A stretch of 64,000 nucleotides of DNA from Viridibacillus arvi (GCF_001274945.1 NZ_LILB01000001.1:504739-568738), one strand, 5' to 3'. Positions 37,264-46,810 are shown, numbered from the stretch's first letter. Translations and numbers: made by a program. Notes: generated by a model from the sequence alone, not told the origin.

Positions 37264-37357
37264 CTTACAAAAGCCTGCTCCGTAATAATTGAATAAAAAA
37301 AGAGCTGAATAAGCAGCTCAATGATCTTCAACTAAAGCTCCTCGTTAGTTGAATAAG
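37264..37357 (-). repeat. GTTAGTT element, copy 13
   Basis: Diverged left arm CCTGCTCCGTAATAATTGAA, perfect hairpin GAGCTGAATAAGCAGCTC, then ATGATCTTCAACTAAAGC and right arm CTCGTTAGTTGAATAAG. Confidence 0.92.
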
Positions 37358-37377
37358 ATTTATCCCTTTATGAAGCC

Positions 37378-37710
37378 TTATTTAATAGGCTCTCCTTTAT
37401 CATAATCTCTTTCACCAGTATCCTCATTTATTACGTGAGCAAACTCAATTCCATCTGCTGTTCTCATATATGAATAAGTGTAATTTCTTTCCTCGTAGAA
37501 AATGATTTCTATGGTATCTACTTTAAGTCCTTTCATAACTTCATATTTAACATATTTAGGTGTAGAGTATTCTTCAGGAGTAAATCCTTTCTTATTTAAA
37601 TATTCTACAACTTCATTTTTAAAATCTTCTACTTTTTTATATTCTGAATACCAGAAAATCCCGATAAATACTAATAAAAAAACAAAAATAATAAAAATAT
37701 ATTTTTTCAT
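37378..37710 (-). CDS. DUF3139-type small membrane-anchored protein
   Basis: 110 aa: MKKYIFIIFVFLLVFIGIFW signal/anchor, then a small domain with LNKKGFTPEEYSTPKYVKYE and TIEIIFYEERNYTYSYM, which fits DUF3139 proteins of Bacillus. AGAGGTG precedes the ATG. The function of the family is unknown. The stop is 20 nt from copy 13. Confidence 0.75.
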   Translation of the reverse strand: MKKYIFIIFVFLLVFIGIFWYSEYKKVEDFKNEVVEYLNKKGFTPEEYSTPKYVKYEVMKGLKVDTIEIIFYEERNYTYSYMRTADGIEFAHVINEDTGERDYDKGEPIK

Positions 37711-37805
37711 AAGTACACCTCTTATTTTCTATAATGATAAACAAAAAATATAGATAGAGCTAATACGATTCCATTCCAATCTCAACAGCTCAACCATTAT
37801 TCCTC

Positions 37806-37879
37806 TTAAAGCAATCTGCCCCGTTAGTTCAATAAGGAAAAGGCTCTACTCCTTATTGAAGTATAGCCACCCGTTAGCC
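37806..37879 (-). repeat. GTTAGTT element, copy 14
   Basis: TTAAAGCAATCTGCCCCGTT, AGTTCAATAAG, hairpin GGCTCTACT...AAGTATAGCC, right arm CACCCGTTAGCC. Confidence 0.9.
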
Positions 37880-38002
37880 ATCCATGAAGCGCAACAATCA
37901 GTACTTCATCACAGAAAATGAAAGAGAATTAAGTTCTTTCATGGGAGTTGAATAACAACAATCTTTCAAAAACAACCTTTTGTATACTTTCTTATCTTTA
38001 AA

Positions 38003-38031
38003 AAAAGACGACGAAAAGTTTTCGTCGTCTT
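38003..38031 (-). terminator. Intrinsic terminator
   Basis: AAGACGACGAAAA / TTTTCGTCGTCTT perfect stem (38005-38031), T-run on the minus strand; ends the gene at 38037. Confidence 0.92.
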
Positions 38032-38036
38032 AGCTA

Positions 38037-38660
38037 TTACATCCCATTGATAAATTTTTCAACTTCGGCAACTTTTTCGCCGTTCAATAGATACGAAACA
38101 CCATATATTTCGCCTTCTCCGTTATGGTTGACCGCAACGTCAATATCATTCACAATTTGCTTCATATATTCGAATGCTTGACGCATGTATTCATCGGTCG
38201 GTTTCCATTGGTCAGCAAGTTCTGTTGATTCCTTCGCTTTACCATTAGGGCCTATATGTGCCGAGCGAACGAATTGAATATGTGAGATGTAACTTGATAG
38301 AAGGAACAAATTCGAATGTTCCTTTTCGATTTCATTGCTTTCTTTAATCAATTGTTTCGGAAATTCCCTAATGACTTCTTGTGCCTTCAAGTAATATTCG
38401 AAACCTTCATCGCTGTTCGCTTCCTTCAATTTTGGGTCGTCCATCGGTTCGGAAAGCATTGCGTTCATTTTCGAAGCCCATTCTCCCAATTCTGCGTCAT
38501 AAAATTCGGGTTCGCTTGCTTCCACAACGACTTCAGTAACGTTATCGTTTATTGATTTATCGCCGTCGCTTACATGTGTGAAATCAACGAATTCACGAAC
38601 CCCGAAAATTGCAATGATGATAACAACAATAGTGGAGACAAGTAAAAATTTCATTTTCAT
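38037..38660 (-). CDS. Signal-anchored protein of unknown function
   Basis: 207 aa: an N-terminal hydrophobic anchor (FLLVSTIVVIIIAIFGV) then a helical, acidic domain. GGAGGGGTG precedes the ATG. Codon use is noticeably richer in G+C (frequent TTCG/CTTCG) than neighbouring genes, suggesting a different donor. It carries its own strong terminator. Family not recognised. Confidence 0.75.
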   Translation of the reverse strand: MKMKFLLVSTIVVIIIAIFGVREFVDFTHVSDGDKSINDNVTEVVVEASEPEFYDAELGEWASKMNAMLSEPMDDPKLKEANSDEGFEYYLKAQEVIREFPKQLIKESNEIEKEHSNLFLLSSYISHIQFVRSAHIGPNGKAKESTELADQWKPTDEYMRQAFEYMKQIVNDIDVAVNHNGEGEIYGVSYLLNGEKVAEVEKFINGM

Positions 38661-38810
38661 TTACACCCCTCCGATTCTCATCGTTTAAACGTACCTCAAC
38701 CATCTTTTTCCCTTCTTTAATTGCCCTGAAACAGTCTCCATATAACCCTATTTTATACATTATTTTATTCACACCTATATTTGTATTTCGACACCTTCAA
38801 TTAAATTTCC

Positions 38811-38868
38811 TTGTTCAACTAACCTGCATTGTTAGTTCAATAAGAAAAAAGAGCTGCCTATGCAACTC
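38811..38868 (-). repeat. GTTAGTT element, copy 15
   Basis: TTGTTCAACTAACCTGCATT, GTTAGTTCAATAAG, hairpin GAGCTGCCTATGCAACTC; the right arm is lost. Confidence 0.9.
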
Positions 38869-38927
38869 TGATTCCAAACTATTACACCAGTTAAATAAAT
38901 AAGATGATTTTCGTTCTCTTTATACTT

Positions 38928-39500
38928 TTAGTTCATTTGTACATTTTTCCAATATGTATTTGGTCCATTACTTTTTAAAATTGCATTTTTCGGGACTTGT
39001 TTAATTATAAGGAGAAGATTAAGTATATCAACTGACAATGCCATTGAGTTTAGTATTATCAAGAACTTTAATGTCGTTGTTAATAGCCCAAATGCACTTA
39101 ATATAAGTGGCAAAATTATTGAAATAATAATAAAAGGACCAATTGTAATGAAGATATATCTTGATTTTAAAATCTCTTCTTCTGTTATCACAAAACCCCC
39201 GAACAGCGTAAATCCTATATATGTTTTTTCTGATTTAGTGAAATTCGGAATGAAAATCAAATGAAGTAATTCGTGAAGTATCAAAAGTAAATTTAACCCA
39301 AAAATACTACTCAAGTTAATTGTTATTGATATTTCATCCGGTGTTAGTCCAAAATCGCTCAAGGAAATACTGGAAAAAATATTTATTATCCCAATAGAGA
39401 TGATTGCTGCTACAATCATTAAAGGGGTAGATAACAAAATAGCACTTGTTAAAATTTTAGGTTCTTTCATTGGAATCCAGCTATTTTTAATTAATTCCAA
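38928..39500 (-). CDS. DUF3267-like membrane zinc metallopeptidase
   Basis: 190 aa, four to five hydrophobic segments. The zinc motif HELLH (LLILHELLHLIFIPNF) is in a membrane-adjacent segment, as in DUF3267 putative zincins, with a later FGGFVITEEE region. The start used is TTG 39500, with no good ribosome site; ATG 39470 is the alternative. Substrate unknown. Confidence 0.75.
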   Translation of the reverse strand: MELIKNSWIPMKEPKILTSAILLSTPLMIVAAIISIGIINIFSSISLSDFGLTPDEISITINLSSIFGLNLLLILHELLHLIFIPNFTKSEKTYIGFTLFGGFVITEEEILKSRYIFITIGPFIIISIILPLILSAFGLLTTTLKFLIILNSMALSVDILNLLLIIKQVPKNAILKSNGPNTYWKNVQMN

Positions 39501-39822
39501 ATGTAAAAGTGGGTTACTTTTTTTGGTTTGGAATTAAGTTGATCTAAAATATCCCCAAAATCCATATTTTAAGTTAAATGATAAGAACTCGTTTTGAAAA
39601 ATGATTGATCAAAACGGGTTAATTCTTTGTGAAATACTATACGATTTTTATAATAAAGTTTGATCATTTTCTACCTAGTAATTCTAAAAAAATCGCGCCC
39701 GATTACGGTATAAATATTATATTTTTCCTAAGACAGCGTTAACAAAATCGGTTTTTTCTTCTGGATATTTGTGTTTATTATGGGTCAAGACATTGATAGC
39801 TTACATTTCTTTCCGAGAGATC
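39501..39822. other. Gene-free stretch with repeat remnant
   Basis: No gene seen. AAGTTTGATCATTTTCTACC (about 39656) followed by TCGCGCCCGATTACGG resembles the stretch at 24509-24560, indicating a second, older repeat family. Confidence 0.4.
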
Positions 39823-40344
39823 CTATTCTACTAAAGATTCTGTTATTTTCCAATCTAGATTTTTAATCGCCAACATCGAATTATCCTGAATGATTCCTGT
39901 ATCTACGAAACCAAATGAAGCGTATAATGTTTTAGCTATGACATTACTTGTTCGATAAAAGAGGGTTAAATATTCTGCTTCTCCATCTGGCATAGTTTCA
40001 ATATCCATCATCATTTTTTCAAAAGCAAGTTTGCCATATCCTTTACCTTGGTAACTCATTCCAATCATAATATGCCAAATAAAATAGCTCTTCTTCCCGT
40101 AAAAAACTTCATTTTCAAATGTTTCATGATCCAACGTATCATAAATATACATCAAAAATCCAACCGCAACTTCATCGGCATAAATGGCAAGGGGAGTCGC
40201 TGGTATACCGTCTGCGTTCAACATATGAGCGTCTGCAAAGCTTCTGAGGTTAGTAGTTTCTAAAAAGTCTTCCTGGTTTTCTTCAACTTCAAGTGCAATT
40301 ACTTCATCTATGTTATCCCCGGTTATCTTTCGTAATTCAATCAT
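39823..40344 (-). CDS. GNAT acetyltransferase, BltD/PaiA-like
   Basis: 173 aa from ATG 40344, fixed by GAGAGGAG upstream; the frame is open 19 codons further. Acetyl-CoA loop IGMSYQGKGYGKLAFEKM and C-terminal IAKTLYASFGFVDTG. The start KITGDNIDEVIALEV resembles spermidine/spermine acetyltransferases of the BltD type. Polyamine acetylation is a family-based guess. Confidence 0.87.
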   Translation of the reverse strand: MIELRKITGDNIDEVIALEVEENQEDFLETTNLRSFADAHMLNADGIPATPLAIYADEVAVGFLMYIYDTLDHETFENEVFYGKKSYFIWHIMIGMSYQGKGYGKLAFEKMMMDIETMPDGEAEYLTLFYRTSNVIAKTLYASFGFVDTGIIQDNSMLAIKNLDWKITESLVE

Positions 40345-40412
40345 TTTTTTATCTCCTCTCCTAAGACAAGCCACTTCCACACATGGCCTAAAACATTCCA
40401 AATATCATTTCT

Positions 40413-40520
40413 ATAATTCCCGAAATATGGTACACAAAATATTCACCAATGCTAGCTCTTTTTCCCCTGTGATTTCTAATCCTTGTCCCGTAAAATGGCC
40501 AGTTTGTTGAATTGTCATAA
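40413..40520 (-). other. Possible tiny gene or 5' remnant
   Basis: ATG 40520 opens 35 codons reading MTIQQTGHFTGQGLEITGEK and ELALVNILCTIFREL-stop. The ribosome site is weak. It may be the remnant of a gene whose 3' part has been lost. Confidence 0.25.
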
Positions 40521-40550
40521 TCCATCTTGTCAATGCGATTGTATCAAACC

Positions 40551-40600
40551 TTTTTACAAATTATCGGACTTTATTACAAATTATCGGACTTTATTACAAA
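40551..40600. repeat. Short tandem repeat
   Basis: TTACAAATTATCGGACTTTA occurs twice in direct succession, with a third partial TTACAAATGATC. The remainder of 40521-40738 shows no gene. Confidence 0.75.
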
Positions 40601-40738
40601 TGATCAATCTATATTTTAAATCTATAACTTTTGGGTAATTTGCTTAGTATTTTCATTAAATTCACTCTATTAATACCTTAATTTAAGAAAAATTCATAAC
40701 TAACCAAATAATACCATTTCAACATTTTAAATGTATAT

Positions 40739-40831
40739 CCTTCTTCAACTAACCTGTCTCTTTAGTTCAATAAAAAAAGAGCTGTCTGACCTGCTCAACA
40801 ATTTCTCTAAAGCACCCGTTAATTGATTAAG
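40739..40831 (-). repeat. GTTAGTT element, copy 16
   Basis: CTTCAACTAACCTGTCTC, TTTAGTTCAATAA, hairpin GAGCTGTCTGACCTGCTC, right arm GCACCCGTTAATTGATTAAG. Confidence 0.9.
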
Positions 40832-40888
40832 AAAGTTTTTGTTTTGATTTTTGATTCATTAAGATATGCCTTAAGCTAATATTACAAA

Positions 40889-41425
40889 TTAATTCACGGT
40901 AAACCTACCTTCGTTCAAAACGATATTTACAAGGTCCCCTAAATCAGCATCATTATTTTCAAGTATCAATCTTTCTGGAAATTTATTCGAATTAAAATCT
41001 TTAACAATTTGTCTAATTCTATCTTCTCCTACGTACGCAACTCCACTTCTTTCTTTATCCCTATTAATTAGGATATTTATATCACTTTTAATTACTATTA
41101 TCTTAATGTTAATATCTAAATTCTTTATTCTATCTATAACAGAAAATATCTGCTCTATAGAAAAAACATAATCAGTAACTACATTCATATTATTGTTTGT
41201 AAAGTTTTCAACCAGAGCAACTATATTGTCCCATAAGACATTCAGAAAAAAATTATCGAGATCATCACAAGGATGTACCCATCCTTTCTTTACCAAATTG
41301 TATAACAGATCCCCCTCTATATGTACACATAACCCGTCCATACTTTTACATATCTTATCAGCCAATGTACTCTTTCCAGCCCCAGGGGGACCACTTATCA
41401 AAAAGACTGTTCTTTTTGTATTCAA
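40889..41425 (-). CDS. P-loop kinase-like ATPase
   Basis: 178 aa from TTG with AAGGAAGTG upstream. Walker A GPPGAGKSTLA begins at about residue 12; IEGDLLY follows, as in AAA_33/zeta-toxin-like small-molecule kinases. A lid region IKSDINILINRDKERSG is present. Could be an antibiotic or sugar kinase; the substrate is not evident. Confidence 0.82.
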   Translation of the reverse strand: MNTKRTVFLISGPPGAGKSTLADKICKSMDGLCVHIEGDLLYNLVKKGWVHPCDDLDNFFLNVLWDNIVALVENFTNNNMNVVTDYVFSIEQIFSVIDRIKNLDINIKIIVIKSDINILINRDKERSGVAYVGEDRIRQIVKDFNSNKFPERLILENNDADLGDLVNIVLNEGRFTVN

Positions 41426-41540
41426 AAAATCACTTCCTTTGAAATGAATTATTTATTTTAACTATGATATGTTACTAAACTTAATATTTTGCGTTAATAG
41501 GGTCTTTATTAATTATTTTAAGGTGATTTTAAAATAGTAA

Positions 41541-41630
41541 TAAACCCTGCCCCGTTAGTTTAATAAAGAAAAAAGAGCTGCATATGCAACTCAATGATCT
41601 TCAAGTAAAGCACCCCGTTAGTTTAACAAG
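41541..41630 (-). repeat. GTTAGTT element, copy 17
   Basis: TAAACCCTGCCCCGTTAGTT, TAATAAAG, hairpin GAGCTGCATATGCAACTC, AATGATCTTCAAGTAAAGC, right arm ACCCCGTTAGTTTAACAAG. A near-consensus copy. Confidence 0.93.
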
Positions 41631-41759
41631 GCTATTGTAATATTTTGTTTATTATAGCCATAACAAAATTCCTTCATTACAACATAGGATAAATTTTATT
41701 AGGTTACTAAACGTTACTTAAATACGCAACAACAATTTCTAAGTTTCCAAAATAGGAAA

Positions 41760-41797
41760 CATCCCTGCTTTTCGTTCAAAAAGCAAGGATTTTTTCT
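41760..41797. terminator. Intrinsic terminator by the mutS2-like gene
   Basis: ATCCCTGCTTTT / AAAAGCAAGGAT stem with a strong T-run on the plus side; weaker on the minus side where the gene ends. Confidence 0.65.
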
Positions 41798-41799
41798 AT

Positions 41800-43698
41800 T
41801 TACTTATTTTCCCGAATTTCTTTATAGATTTTACGAAGTGCTTTTTTCGAACCTCGTTCAATATCATGATTTAGTTTTTTGGTTTTATAATCAATGAATA
41901 AAGTGTCTAAGTCATAGCCTTCTGGATATAACTCTACAGCTTTTAACTCTAGAGCCAATCGTTTTTCGTTTACCTCAATAAATTGATTTTGATAATACAC
42001 AGTAATGTTATAATATTTGTCTTTTTCTTTGTACACTATTCCAAAGTCGTCGTGGTCAAACAGTTTTACACGGTCTCCTTTTTGATAGTCGATATTATTT
42101 TTTGCTTTTTCAACAACTGCTTTTGGTCTCGGGATTTTGCTTTCATTTAATCGTTCCATTCGATACTCTTTATTTTTCATATAATCTTCTGCTCTTTTTA
42201 GAACATTTTCTGGTATATTCATTTTTCTAGAGATCCATAATGCATTACTGTCTCCAGACTGCCCTATGAGAAGTTTAAATAATGGTTCTAATGTTTCATG
42301 ATTAAATTGCATGGCAGCGTTCATAAAGTCACTATGCATTTCGGAAAAACGTTTTATTTCTCCATAATGCGTTGTTGCAACAGTAATACATCCTTTAAGA
42401 TAAAACTCTTCTAAGAGGGAGATTGCTAACGCTGCTCCTTCATTTGGTTCTGTCCCACTGCCAATCTCATCAAATAGTAACAAAGTATTATTGTTTACTG
42501 ATCGAAGAATCTCTGATAAGTTCTTCATGTGAGAAGAGAACGTGCTAAGTGCATTTTCTAAACTCTGATTGTCGCCAATATCTACAAAAATGCGCTCAAA
42601 TACTGCAATTTCGGTTTCTTTCGAAGCTGTGATATGAAACCCGGACATAGTAGCCAAAGTAACAAGACCAATTGTCTTAAGCACAATTGTTTTTCCACCT
42701 GCATTAGGTCCGGTTATTATTAAGCTACGAAAACTGCTTCCAATCTCAAATTGAAGTGGTATAACATGACCCGATAATAATGGATGCTTGCAATTTATTA
42801 ATTTCATATTCCCATGATCATTTATATTTGGCTCAATCCCATCCACATGTCTGCTATATTTAGCTTTAGCAAAAATAAAATCGTACTGGGATACAAGCTC
42901 AATATTAATATTAATAGGGTGAAGATTTTCTGCCACTAGCCCAGTTAAAGTAGCTAGTATTTGATATTCTAACATTGCCTCTTCTGATTTTAATGTTGCT
43001 AATTCAACACTTAATTTTCCTACCACACTAGGTTCCATAAAGACTGTCGAACCTCTAGAAGATATCTCAATTATGGTTCCCTGTACTTGATTTTTGTATG
43101 ATGCTTTTATTGGTATTGTATAGTGATCATCTTTGACACTAATTAAAAATTCCTGGATATAATTTCTATTAGCGCTACTGTTCAAGAATCTATTTAATCT
43201 CTCCTTTATTTTTTGTTCAGTTGTTTGGATATGGTAACGAACACGTTTGAGTTCCTTGCTTGCGGACGAGTCGACCTGATTATTTTTGATAGAAAAATTA
43301 ATTTCCTCTTCTACCTCCATGAATTCTGTCATGGAATAAGCATAGGACGCTAATGTCGGAGCAAAAAGTTCTTTACTGGTCATGAAAATTTTTATTTTTC
43401 GGCAGCCTCTTAAAAAATCGGAAATACTTAAAAGCTCTGATGGGTCTAAAATTATGCCTTTTTCTAATTTATCAATACTATGTCCAGTGTTGGAAACACC
43501 TATGAAAGGCACGTTTCCTCCTGCATCAAGAATGGCACGTGCTTCAGATGTTTCGGTTAATCGATGTTTGACTACTTTTAAGTTAGAACTGGGAATTAAT
43601 TTATCAAATAGTTGTTTGCCTAGTCCGCTAACGCAATAAGATTTTATGATCTCTTTTAGTTCATTGTACTGTAATTTTTCAAAAGTACCTTCATTCAT
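41800..43698 (-). CDS. MutS2-like ATPase lacking the Smr nuclease domain
   Basis: 632 aa. MutS core/clamp-like region (about 1-290) precedes the ATPase: Walker A TGPNAGGKTIVLKT, Walker B LLLFDEIGSGTEPNEGAAL, and the family histidine in ATTHYGEIKRF. After KOW-like YQKGDRVKLFDHDDFGIV it ends without the C-terminal Smr domain that full-length MutS2 (about 785 aa) uses as nuclease/ribosome-collision factor. It is therefore a paralogue with ATP-dependent DNA or ribosome binding but no Smr activity. GAGGAGAA precedes the ATG. Confidence 0.88.
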   Translation of the reverse strand: MNEGTFEKLQYNELKEIIKSYCVSGLGKQLFDKLIPSSNLKVVKHRLTETSEARAILDAGGNVPFIGVSNTGHSIDKLEKGIILDPSELLSISDFLRGCRKIKIFMTSKELFAPTLASYAYSMTEFMEVEEEINFSIKNNQVDSSASKELKRVRYHIQTTEQKIKERLNRFLNSSANRNYIQEFLISVKDDHYTIPIKASYKNQVQGTIIEISSRGSTVFMEPSVVGKLSVELATLKSEEAMLEYQILATLTGLVAENLHPININIELVSQYDFIFAKAKYSRHVDGIEPNINDHGNMKLINCKHPLLSGHVIPLQFEIGSSFRSLIITGPNAGGKTIVLKTIGLVTLATMSGFHITASKETEIAVFERIFVDIGDNQSLENALSTFSSHMKNLSEILRSVNNNTLLLFDEIGSGTEPNEGAALAISLLEEFYLKGCITVATTHYGEIKRFSEMHSDFMNAAMQFNHETLEPLFKLLIGQSGDSNALWISRKMNIPENVLKRAEDYMKNKEYRMERLNESKIPRPKAVVEKAKNNIDYQKGDRVKLFDHDDFGIVYKEKDKYYNITVYYQNQFIEVNEKRLALELKAVELYPEGYDLDTLFIDYKTKKLNHDIERGSKKALRKIYKEIRENK

Positions 43699-43783
43699 GT
43701 TTTCATTCTCCTCAATGTGATTAATAGATGAGCAATGAAGAAACCTAACGGCAAAATTCCAATGAGTTGGTTATAAATATAAA

Positions 43784-43809
43784 AAAGCCGCGGTGGATAC
43801 CGCAGCTTA
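43784..43809 (-). terminator. Intrinsic terminator without an evident gene
   Basis: AAGCTGCGGT / ACCGCGGCTT on the minus strand with a T-run. No coding sequence is visible upstream of it in 43810-44305, so it may be left over from a deleted gene. Nothing else is seen in 43699-44305. Confidence 0.7.
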
Positions 43810-44305
43810 CGTTACAATGCAAAAGTAAAATACATAAATAAAACCATCAATAATGATAGTTCTAATCATGAAGTGATGCGCTTGTTTGTAAAGTATGGTA
43901 GGTATCTTCATAAGTGGAAATAAGTCCAAAACGAAACAAGGGGTGTAAAACTAACTTAAATCCCCTGTTGTTAAAACTTCCTTATTTCCTATAAAGTTTA
44001 CTTATTTAGAAACAAACTACCGCACTCATCAAATGCACCTCTTATAAAATAATTGATATGCTCATTGAAATCGACTTTACAGGATTTATTATACTAATTG
44101 ATACAGGAACTGTAAAGATATCAAACATTTTGTTAATCCTAAATTAACTTTGGATAAGCCAGTTAAACTTTTTCAGTAAAGTCGTTGAAGCTTATAATAA
44201 TTAGGATAACTTGAATACATCGGCCTCGATTAATTTTCCTGTTTAGAATCATTTTTAAAAGATTCTGTTGTTTATAGTGGGCGTAATAACTCTTTTTACG
44301 TAATT

Positions 44306-44385
44306 TTATTGAACTAAACTGCCCCTTTAGTTCAATATGAAAAAAGCTCTACTCCTTATTGAAGTAAAGCACCCGTTAGTTTAAG
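44306..44385 (-). repeat. GTTAGTT element, copy 18
   Basis: TTATTGAACTAAACTGCCCC, TTTAGTTCAATA, hairpin GCTCTACT...AGTAAAGC, right arm ACCCGTTAGTTTAAG. Confidence 0.92.
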
Positions 44386-44431
44386 TGAGATGTTTCACAA
44401 TACTTTTTTCATGGATATACACTTCAAATTT

Positions 44432-44848
44432 TTATCGTTTCTGCGGAATCGTCATTTCTTCCCACGAATAATTTGGTATAGTTGCAATCCATAAAGTATC
44501 TCCCGTGATATCCACATCCTGAACGATGAAATCAACCGCATCAAACACTTTTTCAGGTTTTTTTTTATCTTTCGTGTTGATGGAGTAAATAGCTTTACCT
44601 CTATGTGTATATCCGAATAATTCCTCTCCTTTTTTAATAAATTTAACTACCTCTTCCTCAACTTTAATGTTTCTCCAAATTCCCCCTTGAAGATCTCGGG
44701 TCCAAATTCCACTTTGCGTGGTAATGAATAGCCTATTCTTAATCACTTTCATATCCCAAGGTTCATCATTACTTTTCGGCATGGTTATCTCGCTCCACCC
44801 ATCAGTTGTTTTTTGCAAAATCTTCCTTTCTTCTGTGAGTCCTATCAA
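44432..44848 (-). CDS. Probable 5'-truncated beta-propeller-like protein
   Basis: 138 codons from TTG 44848, without a convincing ribosome site. The frame is open upstream to the stop of the DUF418 gene, reading SFSRAVQISDNGDLIGLTEE, so coding similarity likely begins before the nominal start. Repeated strands such as GWSEITMPK, LFITTQSGIWTRDLQGG and TLWIATIPNYSW suggest part of a propeller (YCF48/WD-like). It looks like the C-terminal half of a larger gene. Confidence 0.5.
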   Translation of the reverse strand: MIGLTEERKILQKTTDGWSEITMPKSNDEPWDMKVIKNRLFITTQSGIWTRDLQGGIWRNIKVEEEVVKFIKKGEELFGYTHRGKAIYSINTKDKKKPEKVFDAVDFIVQDVDITGDTLWIATIPNYSWEEMTIPQKR

Positions 44849-44905
44849 GTCACCATTATCCGATATTTGAACCGCACGACTAAAACTCCATTTTGAAAAG
44901 TCCTC

Positions 44906-45991
44906 TTAGGAAAGCTTTCGTACCAGCCATTCAATCGGTCCTCGATCAAATTTTAATTTCCATAAAACACTAAATATCACAGAACCAATATAGAAACCAG
45001 CACTAAAAATATAAATAAACGGGAGTTGTTGATTTTCGATTCGACCTAGAATATATATAATTGATAACCCAATTACTATATGTCCAATGTAGTGTGTTAA
45101 AGTCATTTGTCCAGATGGTATGATAACCTTCCATAACCAAAAACTTTGCGCTTTTTCAGTAACCTTTAGAATTATTACTAAAATAATAAATGAAGAACCT
45201 ATTGCAGAAAGCATATACAACACACTCGGTAAAATTGGTCCCGTTTTAAATAGAAACTGTGCAACTTCACTCGTGAGTACAGGTGTTAATTGTTTTATTA
45301 ATACAACAGAAGCGCTCTCCGCAATGACTAGCGATGTAAAACCAATGGCAAGAAGATTTCTTTGAATACGCCCATCTTTCAAAGAATAGCAACCAATGAC
45401 AAACCCAATAAGAATAAAAGCAAACCATGGGAAGATTGGGTGATATCCGTTGATAAAGAGGTTACGGGTAAAGCCACTTATCGACCAAAAATCTACGTAT
45501 TCCATAAACAGAGCATTTGGTTGCCATCCTGTAAACATGTCATAGGTTAGCTGGATGGCTTGAGCAACCAAAATAAGAACGCCTGCAATAATTATATTTG
45601 TTCGTTTTTTGAAACCGATAAAGAAAGTTAGAAAGAAAAGGTAAAATCCATAATAATGTAAAATGTCACCGGTCCACCCAATTACATATAGCCCCATACC
45701 AAGAACAAAGAGTAATAACGCACGCTTCCAAATGAATATGCGTGCTTTTTGAAGTTGTTCTTTATTGCTACTTTCTCTTGTTCGTTTTGTCATCAAAGCT
45801 ATCCCAATACCAGCTAATAAAACAAATAGAGCAGAAGCACGACCTTCAATTAGGGAAGTCAACTTAATTAGCCAAGATGGCCCTTTCCCTTCTACCCCAG
45901 TAATAACTGAATAATTTATAAGTAGCATTCCAAACATTGCAAGTGACCTAGCAACATCAATACCAATTATTCGTTCTGCAACTTTACTCAC
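44906..45991 (-). CDS. DUF418-family integral membrane protein (YeiB-like)
   Basis: 361 aa, about ten hydrophobic segments. It begins with IIGIDVARSLAMFGMLLINY and ends FDRGPIEWLVRKLS, both characteristic of DUF418/DUF1624-type proteins, which are distantly related to membrane acyltransferases. GTG start, overlapping the TetR gene by 8 bp, so its expression is tied to that regulator. Transport or acyl transfer is possible; the substrate is unknown. Confidence 0.85.
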   Translation of the reverse strand: MSKVAERIIGIDVARSLAMFGMLLINYSVITGVEGKGPSWLIKLTSLIEGRASALFVLLAGIGIALMTKRTRESSNKEQLQKARIFIWKRALLLFVLGMGLYVIGWTGDILHYYGFYLFFLTFFIGFKKRTNIIIAGVLILVAQAIQLTYDMFTGWQPNALFMEYVDFWSISGFTRNLFINGYHPIFPWFAFILIGFVIGCYSLKDGRIQRNLLAIGFTSLVIAESASVVLIKQLTPVLTSEVAQFLFKTGPILPSVLYMLSAIGSSFIILVIILKVTEKAQSFWLWKVIIPSGQMTLTHYIGHIVIGLSIIYILGRIENQQLPFIYIFSAGFYIGSVIFSVLWKLKFDRGPIEWLVRKLS

Positions 45992-46571
45992 TTAAATCAC
46001 CCTTCGAAAAAACTAGCTTAACCGCTGTTATCCAAATACCTTTGTAATTGATTGTTTCATTCTCCATTATTAGATTCCCGATATTATCTAGAACTAAAGC
46101 TAAAATATGAGCTTTCTCTTCAACAGCGTCCCCTGTAATTATTGAAAGAGTTGAGGCCTTTTTGAGCAATTCCTCAAATCCCTTTAAATAGAATGACTGA
46201 ATTTCTAGTAAATGATCATGATAATATTTATCTCGTGCAGCGAGGGACAAAAACTCTTTCATTACATTATCGTAGTAAGGATCTTGTTTTTGGTCCTGAA
46301 TCATTTGAACACCAATGTTGACTAATTTATCTTCAAAGTTTTCAGCTGTAAAATCCTCTACACGAAAGTAATTGTTGAAATGAATTTCTGTACAGAAGTA
46401 ATCAAATAATTGTTTGATTAGATCATCTTTTGACTCGAAATAATAGTAAATTGATGGCTTTGAGATACCCACCGATTTTGCAATCTGTGCAAAACTTGCT
46501 TTTTGAATTCCCTGCTCTGCAATTAAAATATAAGTAGCATTTAAAATATCTTCTTTTGTATTATTGGACAT
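45984..46571 (-). CDS. TetR-family transcriptional regulator
   Basis: 195 aa; N-terminal HTH (ILNATYILIAEQGIQKASFAQIAKSVGISKPSIYYYF layout). It probably represses its own operon through the palindrome at 46592, since that dyad sits just after the -10 box. Co-transcribed with the DUF418 membrane protein, a frequent regulator/transport-type pair. Confidence 0.9.
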   Translation of the reverse strand: MSNNTKEDILNATYILIAEQGIQKASFAQIAKSVGISKPSIYYYFESKDDLIKQLFDYFCTEIHFNNYFRVEDFTAENFEDKLVNIGVQMIQDQKQDPYYDNVMKEFLSLAARDKYYHDHLLEIQSFYLKGFEELLKKASTLSIITGDAVEEKAHILALVLDNIGNLIMENETINYKGIWITAVKLVFSKGDLSE

Positions 46572-46591
46572 AAAAGTACCCCCCCATTTTT

Positions 46592-46637
46592 TACCTATCG
46601 TTAGGTAGATTATAAAGCGGTAAAATTAAAAATTCAA
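46592..46637 (-). promoter_or_regulatory. tetR-DUF418 promoter and operator
   Basis: Minus-strand -35 TTGAAT (46632-46637), 17 bp, -10 TATAAT (46609-46614), followed by the 16-bp dyad TACCTATCGTTAGGTA (46592-46607). Confidence 0.82.
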
Positions 46638-46743
46638 GTAAAAAAGAGATTTCCCTAAATAAAAATAATAACAACTTCCATATAAATCATTAGATCTACG
46701 TCAAGATTTCAGACACACTCAAGTTGATTTTTTTGTGTTGCGC

Positions 46744-46810
46744 AACGTGGCTGGTGTACCCGAGCGATAAAGCTTGACTACTGTTTGTTTAAATTCTTTA
46801 TTGTACTTTT
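46744..46810 (-). mobile_element. Fragment of an IS3-family OrfA transposase
   Basis: The minus strand reads YNKEFKQTVVKLYRSGTPAT, the usual start of IS3-family OrfA, then falls apart. Only about 20 codons remain. Confidence 0.6.
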
